Positions 42,262 to 48,780 of a stretch of DNA of 64,000 nt are shown piece by piece. The first letter of the stretch is position 1; every line of letters starts with the position of its first letter. A program made the translations under genes and the position numbers. A model generated the notes under the pieces. That model made no database searches. It saw only the letters and a list, made by a program, of their open reading frames with translations, and was not told the origin of the DNA. Source of the DNA: Aurantimonas coralicida DSM 14790 (GTDB taxonomy: Bacteria; Pseudomonadota; Alphaproteobacteria; Rhizobiales; Rhizobiaceae); assembly GCF_000421645.1 (NCBI RefSeq), contig NZ_ATXK01000002.1, forward strand, positions 310,001 to 374,000, written 5' to 3'.

Positions 42262-42497
42262 GCCGCTTTGTCCTCTCGCGTTTTCAGGAACGTGCGCACC
42301 CGCGCACGTGTCAGCGGCTCGGGGCCGGGCCCGGTGCGCAGCAACAGGACGCCGCCGGCGAGATCCGCTTCGATCAGCGTCACGCCGCCGCCGTGCCATT
42401 CGGCGTTGATCGCATCGACGATGCTGTCGACGGCCGCCGCCTGGTCGGACTTCGCCGTCGGCAGCCGGTCGCAGAGGCAGACCTCGCGCGGGGTCAC
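42258..42497 (-). CDS. Small phage protein, unknown
   Basis: 79 residues from GTG 42497 overlapping the HNH stop (GTGA). Predicted alpha/beta: VDSIVDAINAEWHGGGVTLI then GGVLLLRTGPG. The stop overlaps the next gene. No family recognised. Confidence 0.62.
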   Translation of the reverse strand: MTPREVCLCDRLPTAKSDQAAAVDSIVDAINAEWHGGGVTLIEADLAGGVLLLRTGPGPEPLTRARVRTFLKTREDKAA

Positions 42498-43327
42498 GAC
42501 GCGCTCCCGCGGCGCGCCCGCGCGGCGTGCTCAAGCTTCGCCACAGCCATGATGGTCGGTTTCAGTTCGTGGGGAGCTTGGTCGTAGGCGCGGCCCGATT
42601 TGCCGTTCAAGCGCGGCAGAAGGCCCTGCGGCACCGCTTCCCAGTTCGCCGGAGCCGTGTTGATCCGGTTTCCGTCGAGACATTTGAGGGCATGCCCATC
42701 TGGCACCGGACCGTTCGTCCGCTCCCACAACAGGCGATGTTTATGTACGCGCCAGGTGGATGCGCCCGTCCATGGATTGGTCCGATCCGTGACGATCCAG
42801 ACATAGCCGTCGGAACCCATCGATTCATGCCCAGGACCTTTGGTGTTGTGCGGCTGATCGCCTTTGCGGAACTGCGTTCTGCGGGCGTTGGGATGGCGAC
42901 CGCCGACCCCGTCGGGGCAGCGTTTCCCCTTGTTCGCCGACGTTCTGCCTTTCTCGAACCGACCGGTTCGGCCGGTTTTCCAGCCCATCCGCTTGCGCAG
43001 GCTGTTGAGCTTGGCCGGGGTTGCGTCATCGCGTCCGAAGGCGGCGCGGAAGGCGGCGCACCAGGCGTTGACCTCCATGGTGCAGTTGTCCCGCAGCCAA
43101 GCCAATTCGGCGTCGCTGTATTTTCGTCCCCTACCGACGTAGCGCTCAGGCTCGCGGCCGACCTTCCAGCCTTTGCGCTTGCGCAAGCCGTGAAGGTTCG
43201 CAGCCGAAATATCGTCGCGGCCGAAGGCGACGCAGAAGGCTGCATGATAGTCGCTGATGACCATGGCGCGGTTGGCTTCCAGCCACGCCATTTCGTCAGT
43301 GCTGTAGGGTATGGTGCGGCCTTTCAT
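42494..43327 (-). CDS. HNH endonuclease with duplicated N-terminal module
   Basis: 277 residues. Two tandem copies of a 50-residue unit (YSTDEMAWLEANRAMVISDY... and YSDAELAWLRDNCTMEVNAW...), each ending in LRKR.GWK.GR, precede a KG-rich linker. The HNH_3 nuclease follows: VHKHRLLWERTNGPVPDGHA then LKCLDGNRINTAPANWE. It could be a homing-type nuclease that spreads itself among related phages or a packaging nuclease; the repeated DNA-binding units favour sequence-specific cutting. Confidence 0.85.
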   Translation of the reverse strand: MKGRTIPYSTDEMAWLEANRAMVISDYHAAFCVAFGRDDISAANLHGLRKRKGWKVGREPERYVGRGRKYSDAELAWLRDNCTMEVNAWCAAFRAAFGRDDATPAKLNSLRKRMGWKTGRTGRFEKGRTSANKGKRCPDGVGGRHPNARRTQFRKGDQPHNTKGPGHESMGSDGYVWIVTDRTNPWTGASTWRVHKHRLLWERTNGPVPDGHALKCLDGNRINTAPANWEAVPQGLLPRLNGKSGRAYDQAPHELKPTIMAVAKLEHAARARRGSAS

Positions 43328-43692
43328 CGGGCTGCCTCCTGACGCGCCCGTTCCTGTTCTTCTTCCTCGGCTTCGCGAGCGAGCCGTCGGGCGTTTGCGT
43401 CAGCGCGTTCGCGATCTTCGTCGCACTTTGGCCCTTCGGTTTTGCGGTGCTCGATCTGCCGCCCAGCCATGCTTTCCGGGATCATGTCGGAGACGCCGCG
43501 CCCGTGTCTGGCGATCAGCTCCGCCGCCTTGAACTGCAGGGCGGCCGCCCCGACAATCTGGTCGGAGATGCCGACGATTGCCTTGGCGCGCTCGACCTCC
43601 TGATCGACCTGCTCAGCTGTCAGTCCTTCGTCGGACAGACGCTCGAGTTGGGCGAACAGGTGGTTGTTCAGGTCGGAAAGGCGGTTTTTCAC
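43324..43692 (-). CDS. Helical phage protein, unknown
   Basis: 122 residues from GTG 43692. NRLSDLNNHLFAQLERLSDE and VERAKAIVGISDQIVGAAAL are shared by many phage early proteins of unknown role. The C-terminus is a charged coiled coil. Start and stop overlap neighbours. Confidence 0.72.
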   Translation of the reverse strand: MKNRLSDLNNHLFAQLERLSDEGLTAEQVDQEVERAKAIVGISDQIVGAAALQFKAAELIARHGRGVSDMIPESMAGRQIEHRKTEGPKCDEDRERADANARRLAREAEEEEQERARQEAAR

Positions 43693-43913
43693 GACAGCAC
43701 CTCGTCGAGCGCGGCGAGGATCGCGTCGCTCGCCTTGAGCCGCAGCTCGGCGCGGTGCCGGCCATGCCAGTGCTTGTCGCCGAGCGGCATGCCCTGGTCT
43801 TTGGCACCGGCAATGCCGCGCAGCTCGGCCGCCCGCAGATCGGCGACGATGCTGGCATTGCGCCGGCTGGCCGCGGCTGCCGCATCGCGGATCACGCGTG
43901 GGTCGATCTTCAT
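43689..43913 (-). CDS. Small phage protein, unknown
   Basis: 74 residues, basic and helical, with a His/Trp-rich centre (GDKHWHGRHRAELRL). Overlaps both neighbours by 4 bp in the coupled early operon. No family recognised. Confidence 0.6.
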   Translation of the reverse strand: MKIDPRVIRDAAAAASRRNASIVADLRAAELRGIAGAKDQGMPLGDKHWHGRHRAELRLKASDAILAALDEVLS

Positions 43914-44128
43914 GGCCGGCTTCCGAGATCGTCACAGGCCATCGGCGGTGCCGCAACGCGACGGCGCGCGACGCGCTCGCGGATCGCGACGTCGTCGCGG
44001 CCGATCTGCAGCGCCTGCCAATGCGGCATTCCGCCGGCACGGCAGCGCCGGTAGGCGGCTTGCCCCATGGCGTCGAGGCTGTCGCGCTCGTCGCCCTGGC
44101 GATCGGCGAGGGTGTAATCGTGGCTCAT
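43910..44128 (-). CDS. Small phage protein, unknown
   Basis: 72 residues. RCRAGGMPHWQALQIGRDDV looks like a short HTH-like turn, but similarity is weak. ATGA overlaps on both sides support expression. Confidence 0.58.
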   Translation of the reverse strand: MSHDYTLADRQGDERDSLDAMGQAAYRRCRAGGMPHWQALQIGRDDVAIRERVARRRVAAPPMACDDLGSRP

Positions 44129-44325
44129 TGCCGGGCCCCAACGGCGATCGCCAGCGGGCTTGCACCATCCAAAAGCACTGAGCAGCGATAGCTGTGCGGT
44201 GTGTGGACGCGCATCGCAGCATTGAGCGCCATCTGCGTCAGTTCGTATCCGACGCCATGACGCACGATCTCGCGCACGCCCAGCTCCGACGGCGAACCAT
44301 CATAGAAACAGCCAGCCTCATTCAT
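44125..44325 (-). CDS. Small phage protein, unknown
   Basis: 66 residues: acidic start, central helix (REIVRHGVGYELTQMALNAA) and a strand-rich end. ATGA-coupled to neighbours. No family recognised. Confidence 0.55.
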   Translation of the reverse strand: MNEAGCFYDGSPSELGVREIVRHGVGYELTQMALNAAMRVHTPHSYRCSVLLDGASPLAIAVGARQ

Positions 44326-44468
44326 CGCCCCGTTCTCCTGTGCTTGCGCCGGCGGGCGATCGCCCGCTCGGCCGCGTCAAAGCTCTTGGAAAAGAGACGC
44401 CTGATCTGCGCGCGAACGCGGCGCGCCTCGGCGGCCAGCGCGGCGCTGACGGATCGTCTCAAGTTCAT
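44322..44468 (-). CDS. 48-residue Arg-rich peptide ORF
   Basis: MNLRRSVSAALAAEARRVRA then a basic helix and tail. It overlaps the previous gene by 92 bp in another frame and the next gene by 4 bp (ATGA). Coupling suggests it is translated; otherwise the gene at 44325 would lack an upstream partner. It may bind nucleic acid. Confidence 0.42.
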   Translation of the reverse strand: MNLRRSVSAALAAEARRVRAQIRRLFSKSFDAAERAIARRRKHRRTGR

Positions 44469-44754
44469 TCTCGATCTCGCTGGTGTGCTGGTTGACGCGG
44501 GCGGTGCGGGCATCCAGCGCCTCGCAGGCCAGCCGCAGGAGCCGGGCATACTTGCCCGACACGTCGGTCATTTCCGCCGCGCGCTTGTGAAGCCGCAGCC
44601 AGTAGCTCGCCGGCACGCCAAGCTTGCGCTCGAGGCGAACACGGATCGCTTCATCGGTGTCGCCGGGGCCGCGATACTCCGCCCGGTGCAGGCGGCGCGC
44701 ATGGTCGCGCGCCTCCGCCACGGCGGGCTCCAGCCCGTCGCAGGTCAGGCTCAT
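44377..44754 (-). CDS. Helical phage protein, unknown
   Basis: 125 residues from ATG 44754, which overlaps the cro stop (ATGA) and has GGAGACG upstream. ARRLHRAEYRGPGDTDEAIR and a long helix with heptads follow; QASLFQEL ends it. An in-frame ATG at 44808 has a strong AGGAGGGG site and would add 18 residues inside cro, so the start is not settled. Confidence 0.65.
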   Translation of the reverse strand: MSLTCDGLEPAVAEARDHARRLHRAEYRGPGDTDEAIRVRLERKLGVPASYWLRLHKRAAEMTDVSGKYARLLRLACEALDARTARVNQHTSEIENELETIRQRRAGRRGAPRSRADQASLFQEL

Positions 44755-45059
44755 GGAATCGTCTCCGGATGCTTTCCGGCCGCCGACGGCCGCACTTCGG
44801 TCGGACATGGTCGACCCCTCCTGTCAGTGTGAGACACGGAAGGAGACGCGCTGTTATGATGTTCGACGGCAGGGGACGGGTAGAAGTCGGAAGCGGAAAC
44901 CCGTCCGCTCGTTGCGTGAATGATCCGCCCCATGATGAGAGGCCGCGGGATGCGTTCGCCGCGCACATATCGACCGACGGTACCCTGGGGAACGCCGATC
45001 CGCTGGGCGAAGGCGCTTTGGGTTTCGTTGGTATCGGAGAGGAAATCATCGAGCGTCAT
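44751..45059 (-). CDS. Cro-like repressor
   Basis: 102 residues. The N-terminal HTH (SAFAQRIGVPQGTVGRYVRG) followed by ERIPRPLIMGRIIHATSGRV is the Cro/YdaS type. The C-terminal 40 residues are low complexity. First gene of the leftward early operon, divergent from cI across 94 bp, the classic lysis/lysogeny switch layout. Confidence 0.85.
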   Translation of the reverse strand: MTLDDFLSDTNETQSAFAQRIGVPQGTVGRYVRGERIPRPLIMGRIIHATSGRVSASDFYPSPAVEHHNSASPSVSHTDRRGRPCPTEVRPSAAGKHPETIP

Positions 45060-45067
45060 GCGCCCGA

Positions 45068-45096
45068 AGAAAGTCCGAAATGGTTTCTCAAGTCAA
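45068..45096 (-). promoter_or_regulatory. Early leftward promoter (cro) with operator
   Basis: Minus-strand TTGACT (45096-45091), 17-nt spacer and CTTTCT (45073-45068), the CTTGAC-N17-CTATAT-like form of alphaproteobacteria. The spacer end and -10 form the 17-nt sequence ACCATTTCGGACTTTCT, repeated with one change at 45739-45755. Related half-sites CCATTACGG (45107-45115) and ACCGAAACGG (45122-45131) lie toward cI. Confidence 0.7.
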
Positions 45097-45153
45097 GGAG
45101 AAAAATCCATTACGGTGTTAGACCGAAACGGACTAGCGAGCTACGGCGGAGGG

Positions 45154-45714
45154 ATGAGCAACCTTCGTCACTACCGGCAGCAAGCCGGAATCAGTCAGGC
45201 GCAGCTGGCAGAGCTTGCCAAGACGAGCCAGCCGCAGATCAACAAGCTGGAGGCGGGCGACCGCAAGCTCACGCGCGAGTGGGCGGAGCGCTTGGCGCCC
45301 CATCTGCAGGCGACCCCGCAGGAGCTGATGTTTGGGGAACTTGGCCGCACCTATGCACCCATTGTCGGCTATGTCGGGGCGGGGCAGACAGTCTATTCGG
45401 AAGCTGGAGGCGACGCCGATCGGGTGGAGGTTCCGCCCAACGCGCGCGGGCCGGTCGAGGTAGTCGTGGTGCGTGGCGATTCGATGTACCCGGTCTATCG
45501 CGACGGCGACCGGATCATCTTCGAGGGCATCAGCCGCTCAGTCGAGGAGCTGATCAACCGCGAGTGCATCGTCGAGCTGGCCGATGGTCGCAAGCTCATC
45601 AAAACCATCCGTCGGACTCGCGACGGCCTCGCGCTGGAAAGCTTCAACGCGCCGCTTATCAGCGATCCGGTGATCTCGGCAGCCTGGCTCGTCCGGTGGG
45701 TCGAGCGGCGATAA
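45154..45714 (+). CDS. CI-like repressor with S24 self-cleavage domain
   Basis: 186 residues. HTH at about residues 5-45 (AGISQAQLAELAKTSQPQIN). Cleavage site Ala76-Gly77 in YVGAGQTV. Catalytic Ser110 in VVRGDSMYPVYRDGD and Lys150 in LIKTIRR. RecA filaments formed on DNA damage should trigger self-cleavage and induction. ATG 45154 has CGGAGGG; the frame is open far upstream but crosses cro's promoter. Confidence 0.92.
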   Translation: MSNLRHYRQQAGISQAQLAELAKTSQPQINKLEAGDRKLTREWAERLAPHLQATPQELMFGELGRTYAPIVGYVGAGQTVYSEAGGDADRVEVPPNARGPVEVVVVRGDSMYPVYRDGDRIIFEGISRSVEELINRECIVELADGRKLIKTIRRTRDGLALESFNAPLISDPVISAAWLVRWVERR

Positions 45715-45726
45715 TCCATTCTGGTA

Positions 45727-45755
45727 TTGACAAAATAGACCATTTCGGATTTTCT
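45727..45755 (+). promoter_or_regulatory. Second repressor-controlled promoter, after cI
   Basis: TTGACA (45727-45732), 17-nt spacer, TTTTCT (45750-45755). The sequence ACCATTTCGGATTTTCT (45739-45755) matches the cro promoter operator in 16 of 17 positions at the same place relative to -35. Drives the gene set ending in integrase. Confidence 0.7.
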
Positions 45756-45783
45756 GGCTTCGTTCTCAATGACGGAGGCCACC

Positions 45784-46098
45784 ATGTCCATTGCCTACAC
45801 CACCGACGGCAACCCGCCGCCGGCCAATCTCTTGAACGACGTGCAGCGCAAAGCGCTCGACCGGCTGTGCCGCAATCGATACCGGCGCGGTCGCAATCGC
45901 TGGGAGACGCCGAGCGACCAGGCGATCTCCCTCGATGTCGCCGCGACACTCAAGCAGCACAATCTGGCGGTCATTCGCCAGGGCACCGGCCGCGACCGGA
46001 TCGAAGCAACCGGCCTCGGTCTTGAGGTCCGGGAAATGATCCGCGCCGCACGCGCCCGCCGCCGGCTCAAGCAGCGGGAGGCGATCGATGGTCAGTGA
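45784..46098 (+). CDS. Small phage protein, unknown
   Basis: 104 residues from ATG 45784 (GGAGG 5 nt before; ATG 45769 overlaps that site). Helical, basic: NDVQRKALDRLCRNRYRRGR, then a possible winged-helix-like part (ATLKQHNLAVIRQGTGRDRI). First gene after the repressor-controlled promoter. Confidence 0.65.
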   Translation: MSIAYTTDGNPPPANLLNDVQRKALDRLCRNRYRRGRNRWETPSDQAISLDVAATLKQHNLAVIRQGTGRDRIEATGLGLEVREMIRAARARRRLKQREAIDGQ

Positions 46099-46282
46099 CC
46101 GCCACGACGCCATCCGGCGGTTCCTGCAGGGCGTCGGCCTCGCCGTCGCTCTGACCGCCACTTTTGGCCCGCTCGCCGTGGGCGCGCTGCAGCGCCTCGA
46201 CGATCGGTTCGCCCAGGAGGAGCGCGACGGACAGGAGGCGTTCTTCTCCTACCGGTCCGCGTCGGGGGAGCAGCTGCGATGA
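46088..46282 (+). CDS. Small single-helix membrane protein
   Basis: 64 residues. A hydrophobic stretch GVGLAVALTATFGPLAVGAL (about 15-34) follows a basic start. GGGAGGCGATCG precedes the ATG; it overlaps the previous gene by 11 bp and the next by 4. Function unknown. Confidence 0.6.
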   Translation: MVSDRHDAIRRFLQGVGLAVALTATFGPLAVGALQRLDDRFAQEERDGQEAFFSYRSASGEQLR

Positions 46283-46659
46283 CGGGAGGCGCACTTAACG
46301 AAAGACCGGACATTTCGACACTTAACGAAAGTCCGGACATTTCCCGCCCGTCGATCGCGGATAAGCTGATCGGCGTCGAGGAACTGGCGCCGGCACTTGG
46401 CCTGACGATCGACCAGCTCAAGGCGAAGTCATGGCGACTGCATCGCGACCGCGGCTTCCCGCCGCGACTGCCAGGCTGCGGCTGGCGCTGGTCGCGCTGC
46501 GCCGTCGAGACGTGGATCCTCGCCGCCGGCGTGCCCGATGCGCCGGACAACGACGACGTGGACGTCGATACGCCCGACGCGCGGCGAGGGCAGCCCATGC
46601 TGCGCCTCGTCGCTGGACAGCGCGCCTCGCTCGAGGAACGTTACGGAGAGAGACGATGA
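46279..46659 (+). CDS. Putative excisionase (winged-helix)
   Basis: 126 residues. Residues 28-75 (LIGVEELAPALGLTIDQLKA, GFPPRLPGCGWRWSRCAVE) follow the MerR/AlpA/Xis winged-helix pattern with the wing ending in a Trp. It lies two small genes upstream of integrase, where directionality factors usually lie. The N-terminus holds a duplicated nine-residue unit (TLNESPDIS-like). Confidence 0.62.
   Translation: MTGGALNERPDISTLNESPDISRPSIADKLIGVEELAPALGLTIDQLKAKSWRLHRDRGFPPRLPGCGWRWSRCAVETWILAAGVPDAPDNDDVDVDTPDARRGQPMLRLVAGQRASLEERYGERR
46293..46343 (+). repeat. 27-bp-period tandem duplication inside excisionase gene
   Basis: Two 24-nt copies (46293-46316, 46320-46343) differ at one base and include the near-palindrome GAAAGTCCGGACATTTC. 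In frame, they encode LNERPDIS and LNESPDIS. They may be protein-binding sites within the coding start. Confidence 0.75.
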
Positions 46660-46859
46660 GCAGGGCGACCTCGGAAGACGACGTCGGCGGTTACTGGCCC
46701 GCGCCGGTTCGGCTGACGAATGCCATGCTGGCGCGCATGATGCCGGAACTCTCCGGCTCTTGCGGCGGAACGCGCGAGGATCGTGAGGCGATCCTGCGCG
46801 CCATCTGGGCCGAAGCCCGGTTCGCGAGCCCGGCGCACGGCGAAAAGGTGCCGTCGTGA
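46656..46859 (+). CDS. Small phage protein, unknown
   Basis: 67 residues from ATG 46656, ATGA-coupled to the excisionase candidate, with GGAGAGAG upstream. Contains GGTREDREAILRAIWAEARF. No family recognised. Confidence 0.6.
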   Translation: MSRATSEDDVGGYWPAPVRLTNAMLARMMPELSGSCGGTREDREAILRAIWAEARFASPAHGEKVPS

Positions 46860-46966
46860 CCGCCGCCGACTATGCCGCCCGGCTGATGGCCGAGCAGCTG
46901 GCCGTCCTCGAGCGGCTGATCGCCGCCGCCGAGGCGGCCATGCCGGAAAAGGAGCTGACCCGATGA
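46856..46966 (+). CDS. 36-residue peptide ORF before integrase
   Basis: GTG 46856 overlaps the previous stop (GTGA), and its own TGA overlaps the integrase ATG. An Ala/Leu/Glu amphipathic helix (LMAEQLAVLERLIAAAEAAM). It probably carries translation into integrase. Confidence 0.5.
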   Translation: MTAADYAARLMAEQLAVLERLIAAAEAAMPEKELTR

Positions 46967-48180
46967 CCAAGCCGCCGAAGATCCCGCTCATCGCTTGGCG
47001 CGATGGTCGCCCGCGATTTGTCCCGGGCGCGTCCATGCGCGCGCTGGGCTACAAGGGCGAGGATCTTCGGCATGATGACGGCGCCTGGTACACGATCGGC
47101 GAGGCGACCGACTGGTCGCTGGCACGCACGGCCGAGATCGAAGCCCGGCGCGCGGCCGCCACCAGGGAAGCCAACCGCCGGCGGCCGAAGGGCGCGAAGC
47201 CGCTGCGCCAGGCGCCGGTCGTCTATTCCTTCGCCCGTCTGTTCGAGGACTGGCAGCGTTCCCCGAAATGGGGCGAGGCCAGCGCGATCGGCAAGCGCGA
47301 TCTCAAGGTCTATGCCGCCAACACCCGCGCCAACTATCGCCAAGCGATGAAGACCTTCGAGACGCACGATCCCGAATTCTATCATGCGGCCGTCGCCGTG
47401 CTGACGCCGCAGCTCGCCTATGGTCTGTTCGAGGATCTGTGGGAGCAGCGCGGTCTGTCGTCGGCGCGGGCCGTCCTCGCGACCATGTCGGCCGCGATCT
47501 CATGGGGCCGCCGGCGCGGCCGCGTGACGTTGGCCGGCAATCCCTGCATCGGCCTCGGCCTGTCGACACCGGCGCCGCGCGTGCGCTTCGGCACTCGCGA
47601 CGAGATCGCTGCCCTGGTCGCGGCGGCCGACGCGATGGGCCGGCCCGAGATCGGCGACATGGTGATGCTGGGCGTATGGACCGGCCAGCGCCAGAACGAT
47701 CGCCTGGCGCTGGTCGCCCACAAGGCTGAGCTGGCCCGCGGCCGTCGCCTGTTTCGCCAGAAGAAGACCGGCGCCATCGTCGAGATCTTCGAGGCGCCCG
47801 AACTCAAGCGCCGCCTCGCCGCCAGCCGCAAGCGCCGCGAGGCCGCCGGCATCGTCGATCCGCAGATCGTCCTCGACGAGCGCCACTGGCGACCGTTCAG
47901 GCCGTACCATTATCGGCACACCTTCGCGAAGGTCCGCGACAAGGCGGCCGAGACCTGCCCGTCGCTGGCCGACTTCCGCGACCAGGACCTGCGCGACACG
48001 GCCGTGACCTGGATGGGCTTCGCCGACGCCACGATCCCGCAGATCTGTTCCGTGACGGGCCACTCGGCGCAGTCGGCCCACACCATCCTCAAGCACTACT
48101 TGGCGCAGCATCCCGAGATGGGCGACACCGCGATCGGCAAGATGGTCGCATGGTTCGACGACGTCGATGACGAGGGCTAG
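46963..48180 (+). CDS. int: Tyrosine-type site-specific integrase
   Basis: 405 residues. N-terminal arm-binding part (LIAWRDGRPRFVPG), core-binding domain (about 85-200) and catalytic domain. Catalytic residues visible: Arg243 (GVWTGQRQND), Arg344 (DQDLRDTAVT), His367 (GHSAQS) and nucleophile Tyr379 (TILKHYLAQ). It should recombine attP with the tRNA-Thr 3' end. ATG 46963 has AAGGAG at 8 nt; the frame is open further upstream. Lies about 380 bp from attR. Confidence 0.94.
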   Translation: MTKPPKIPLIAWRDGRPRFVPGASMRALGYKGEDLRHDDGAWYTIGEATDWSLARTAEIEARRAAATREANRRRPKGAKPLRQAPVVYSFARLFEDWQRSPKWGEASAIGKRDLKVYAANTRANYRQAMKTFETHDPEFYHAAVAVLTPQLAYGLFEDLWEQRGLSSARAVLATMSAAISWGRRRGRVTLAGNPCIGLGLSTPAPRVRFGTRDEIAALVAAADAMGRPEIGDMVMLGVWTGQRQNDRLALVAHKAELARGRRLFRQKKTGAIVEIFEAPELKRRLAASRKRREAAGIVDPQIVLDERHWRPFRPYHYRHTFAKVRDKAAETCPSLADFRDQDLRDTAVTWMGFADATIPQICSVTGHSAQSAHTILKHYLAQHPEMGDTAIGKMVAWFDDVDDEG

Positions 48181-48197
48181 GGTACGTCCGGAAGACA

Positions 48198-48452
48198 GTG
48201 AGAATAAGCGACAGCCAAGTGTCAGACGACCCAACCAAGATCGATACGCTCGGCAAGCTCGTCGACAACGGCATGGGGCTCGCATGGGCGTGCAACAACT
48301 GCAACCGCACACTTGGCCTGACCCTCGATGAGGCGATCCGCCGGTGGGGCAGGCATCAGGTCTTCGTGCAGTGGGCGCCGCCACTCAAATGCGCGGAATG
48401 CGGCAGCCGCGACATCAGCATGAGAGTGCAGGCGCAGGTGCCTGGACGCTGA
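48198..48452 (+). CDS. Zinc-ribbon protein
   Basis: 84 residues from GTG 48198. Two Cys pairs, CNNC and CAEC about 40 residues apart (WACNNCNRTLGL, LKCAECGSRDISM), form a zinc ribbon around a small helix. Last phage gene before attR. Start is uncertain. Function unknown. Confidence 0.62.
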   Translation: MRISDSQVSDDPTKIDTLGKLVDNGMGLAWACNNCNRTLGLTLDEAIRRWGRHQVFVQWAPPLKCAECGSRDISMRVQAQVPGR

Positions 48453-48560
48453 GACAGGCCAGCAAGAACGTCGTAAGAACCTGTGAGACGCTTTGAAGTC
48501 TCACGGTGTCTCACGTGTTCCCCGGCTGTTCACGTTAGATGCGTCTAAGTGATTGGAAAG

Positions 48561-48610
48561 AATGGTGCCGCTTGCGTGACTCGAACACGCGACCCCGTCA
48601 TTACGAATGA
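48561..48610. repeat. attR: 50-bp repeat within tRNA-Thr
   Basis: Identical to 9955-10004. It supplies the phage-derived 3' part of the intact tRNA gene, so integration keeps the tRNA functional. Confidence 0.95.
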
Positions 48611-48638
48611 CGTGCTCTACCAACTGAGCTAAAGCGGC
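48563..48638 (-). tRNA. tRNA-Thr (anticodon CGT)
   Basis: Folds as a full cloverleaf: acceptor GCCGCTT/AAGCGGC, D stem GCTC/GAGC, anticodon stem CGTCA/TGACG with loop TTCGTAA, T stem GCGTG/CACGC with TTCGAGT loop, discriminator A and encoded CCA. It reads ACG codons. Nucleotides 48563-48610 derive from the phage att site. Confidence 0.96.
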
Positions 48639-48780
48639 ACGGTCCGGATCGGATCGAAATCCGCGGACGGCGCCCTGATAGCGGGAAACGCGGTCGGGTT
48701 CAAGCGGGAAAGCGACATGGAACGGCGGCGCGGCACGATTGTGCGATGCGCCGCCGGCCGGTGGGGTGTGGCGGGCTGCG

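Larger units (their letters stand above)
9955..48610. mobile_element. Intact temperate prophage with T7-like virion genes
   Basis: Bounded by identical 50-bp repeats (9955-10004 and 48561-48610), the right one lying inside tRNA-Thr. One repeat plus the interior is about 38.6 kb. Integrase, excisionase candidate, cI/cro switch, primase and helicase, terminase, portal, scaffold, capsid, tail tubes, ejection proteins, tailspike and lysozyme are all present with no visible frameshift. Virion gene order is that of short-tailed (podovirus) phages, but there is no phage RNA polymerase or DNA polymerase, so it is not an Autographivirus. Confidence 0.95.

Noticed and set aside
9955-48610. CRISPR array or Cas genes within the prophage
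   Set aside because: The only short regular repeats (35052-35265) are 8 bp with irregular spacing and mixed orientation; no Cas-like proteins are present.
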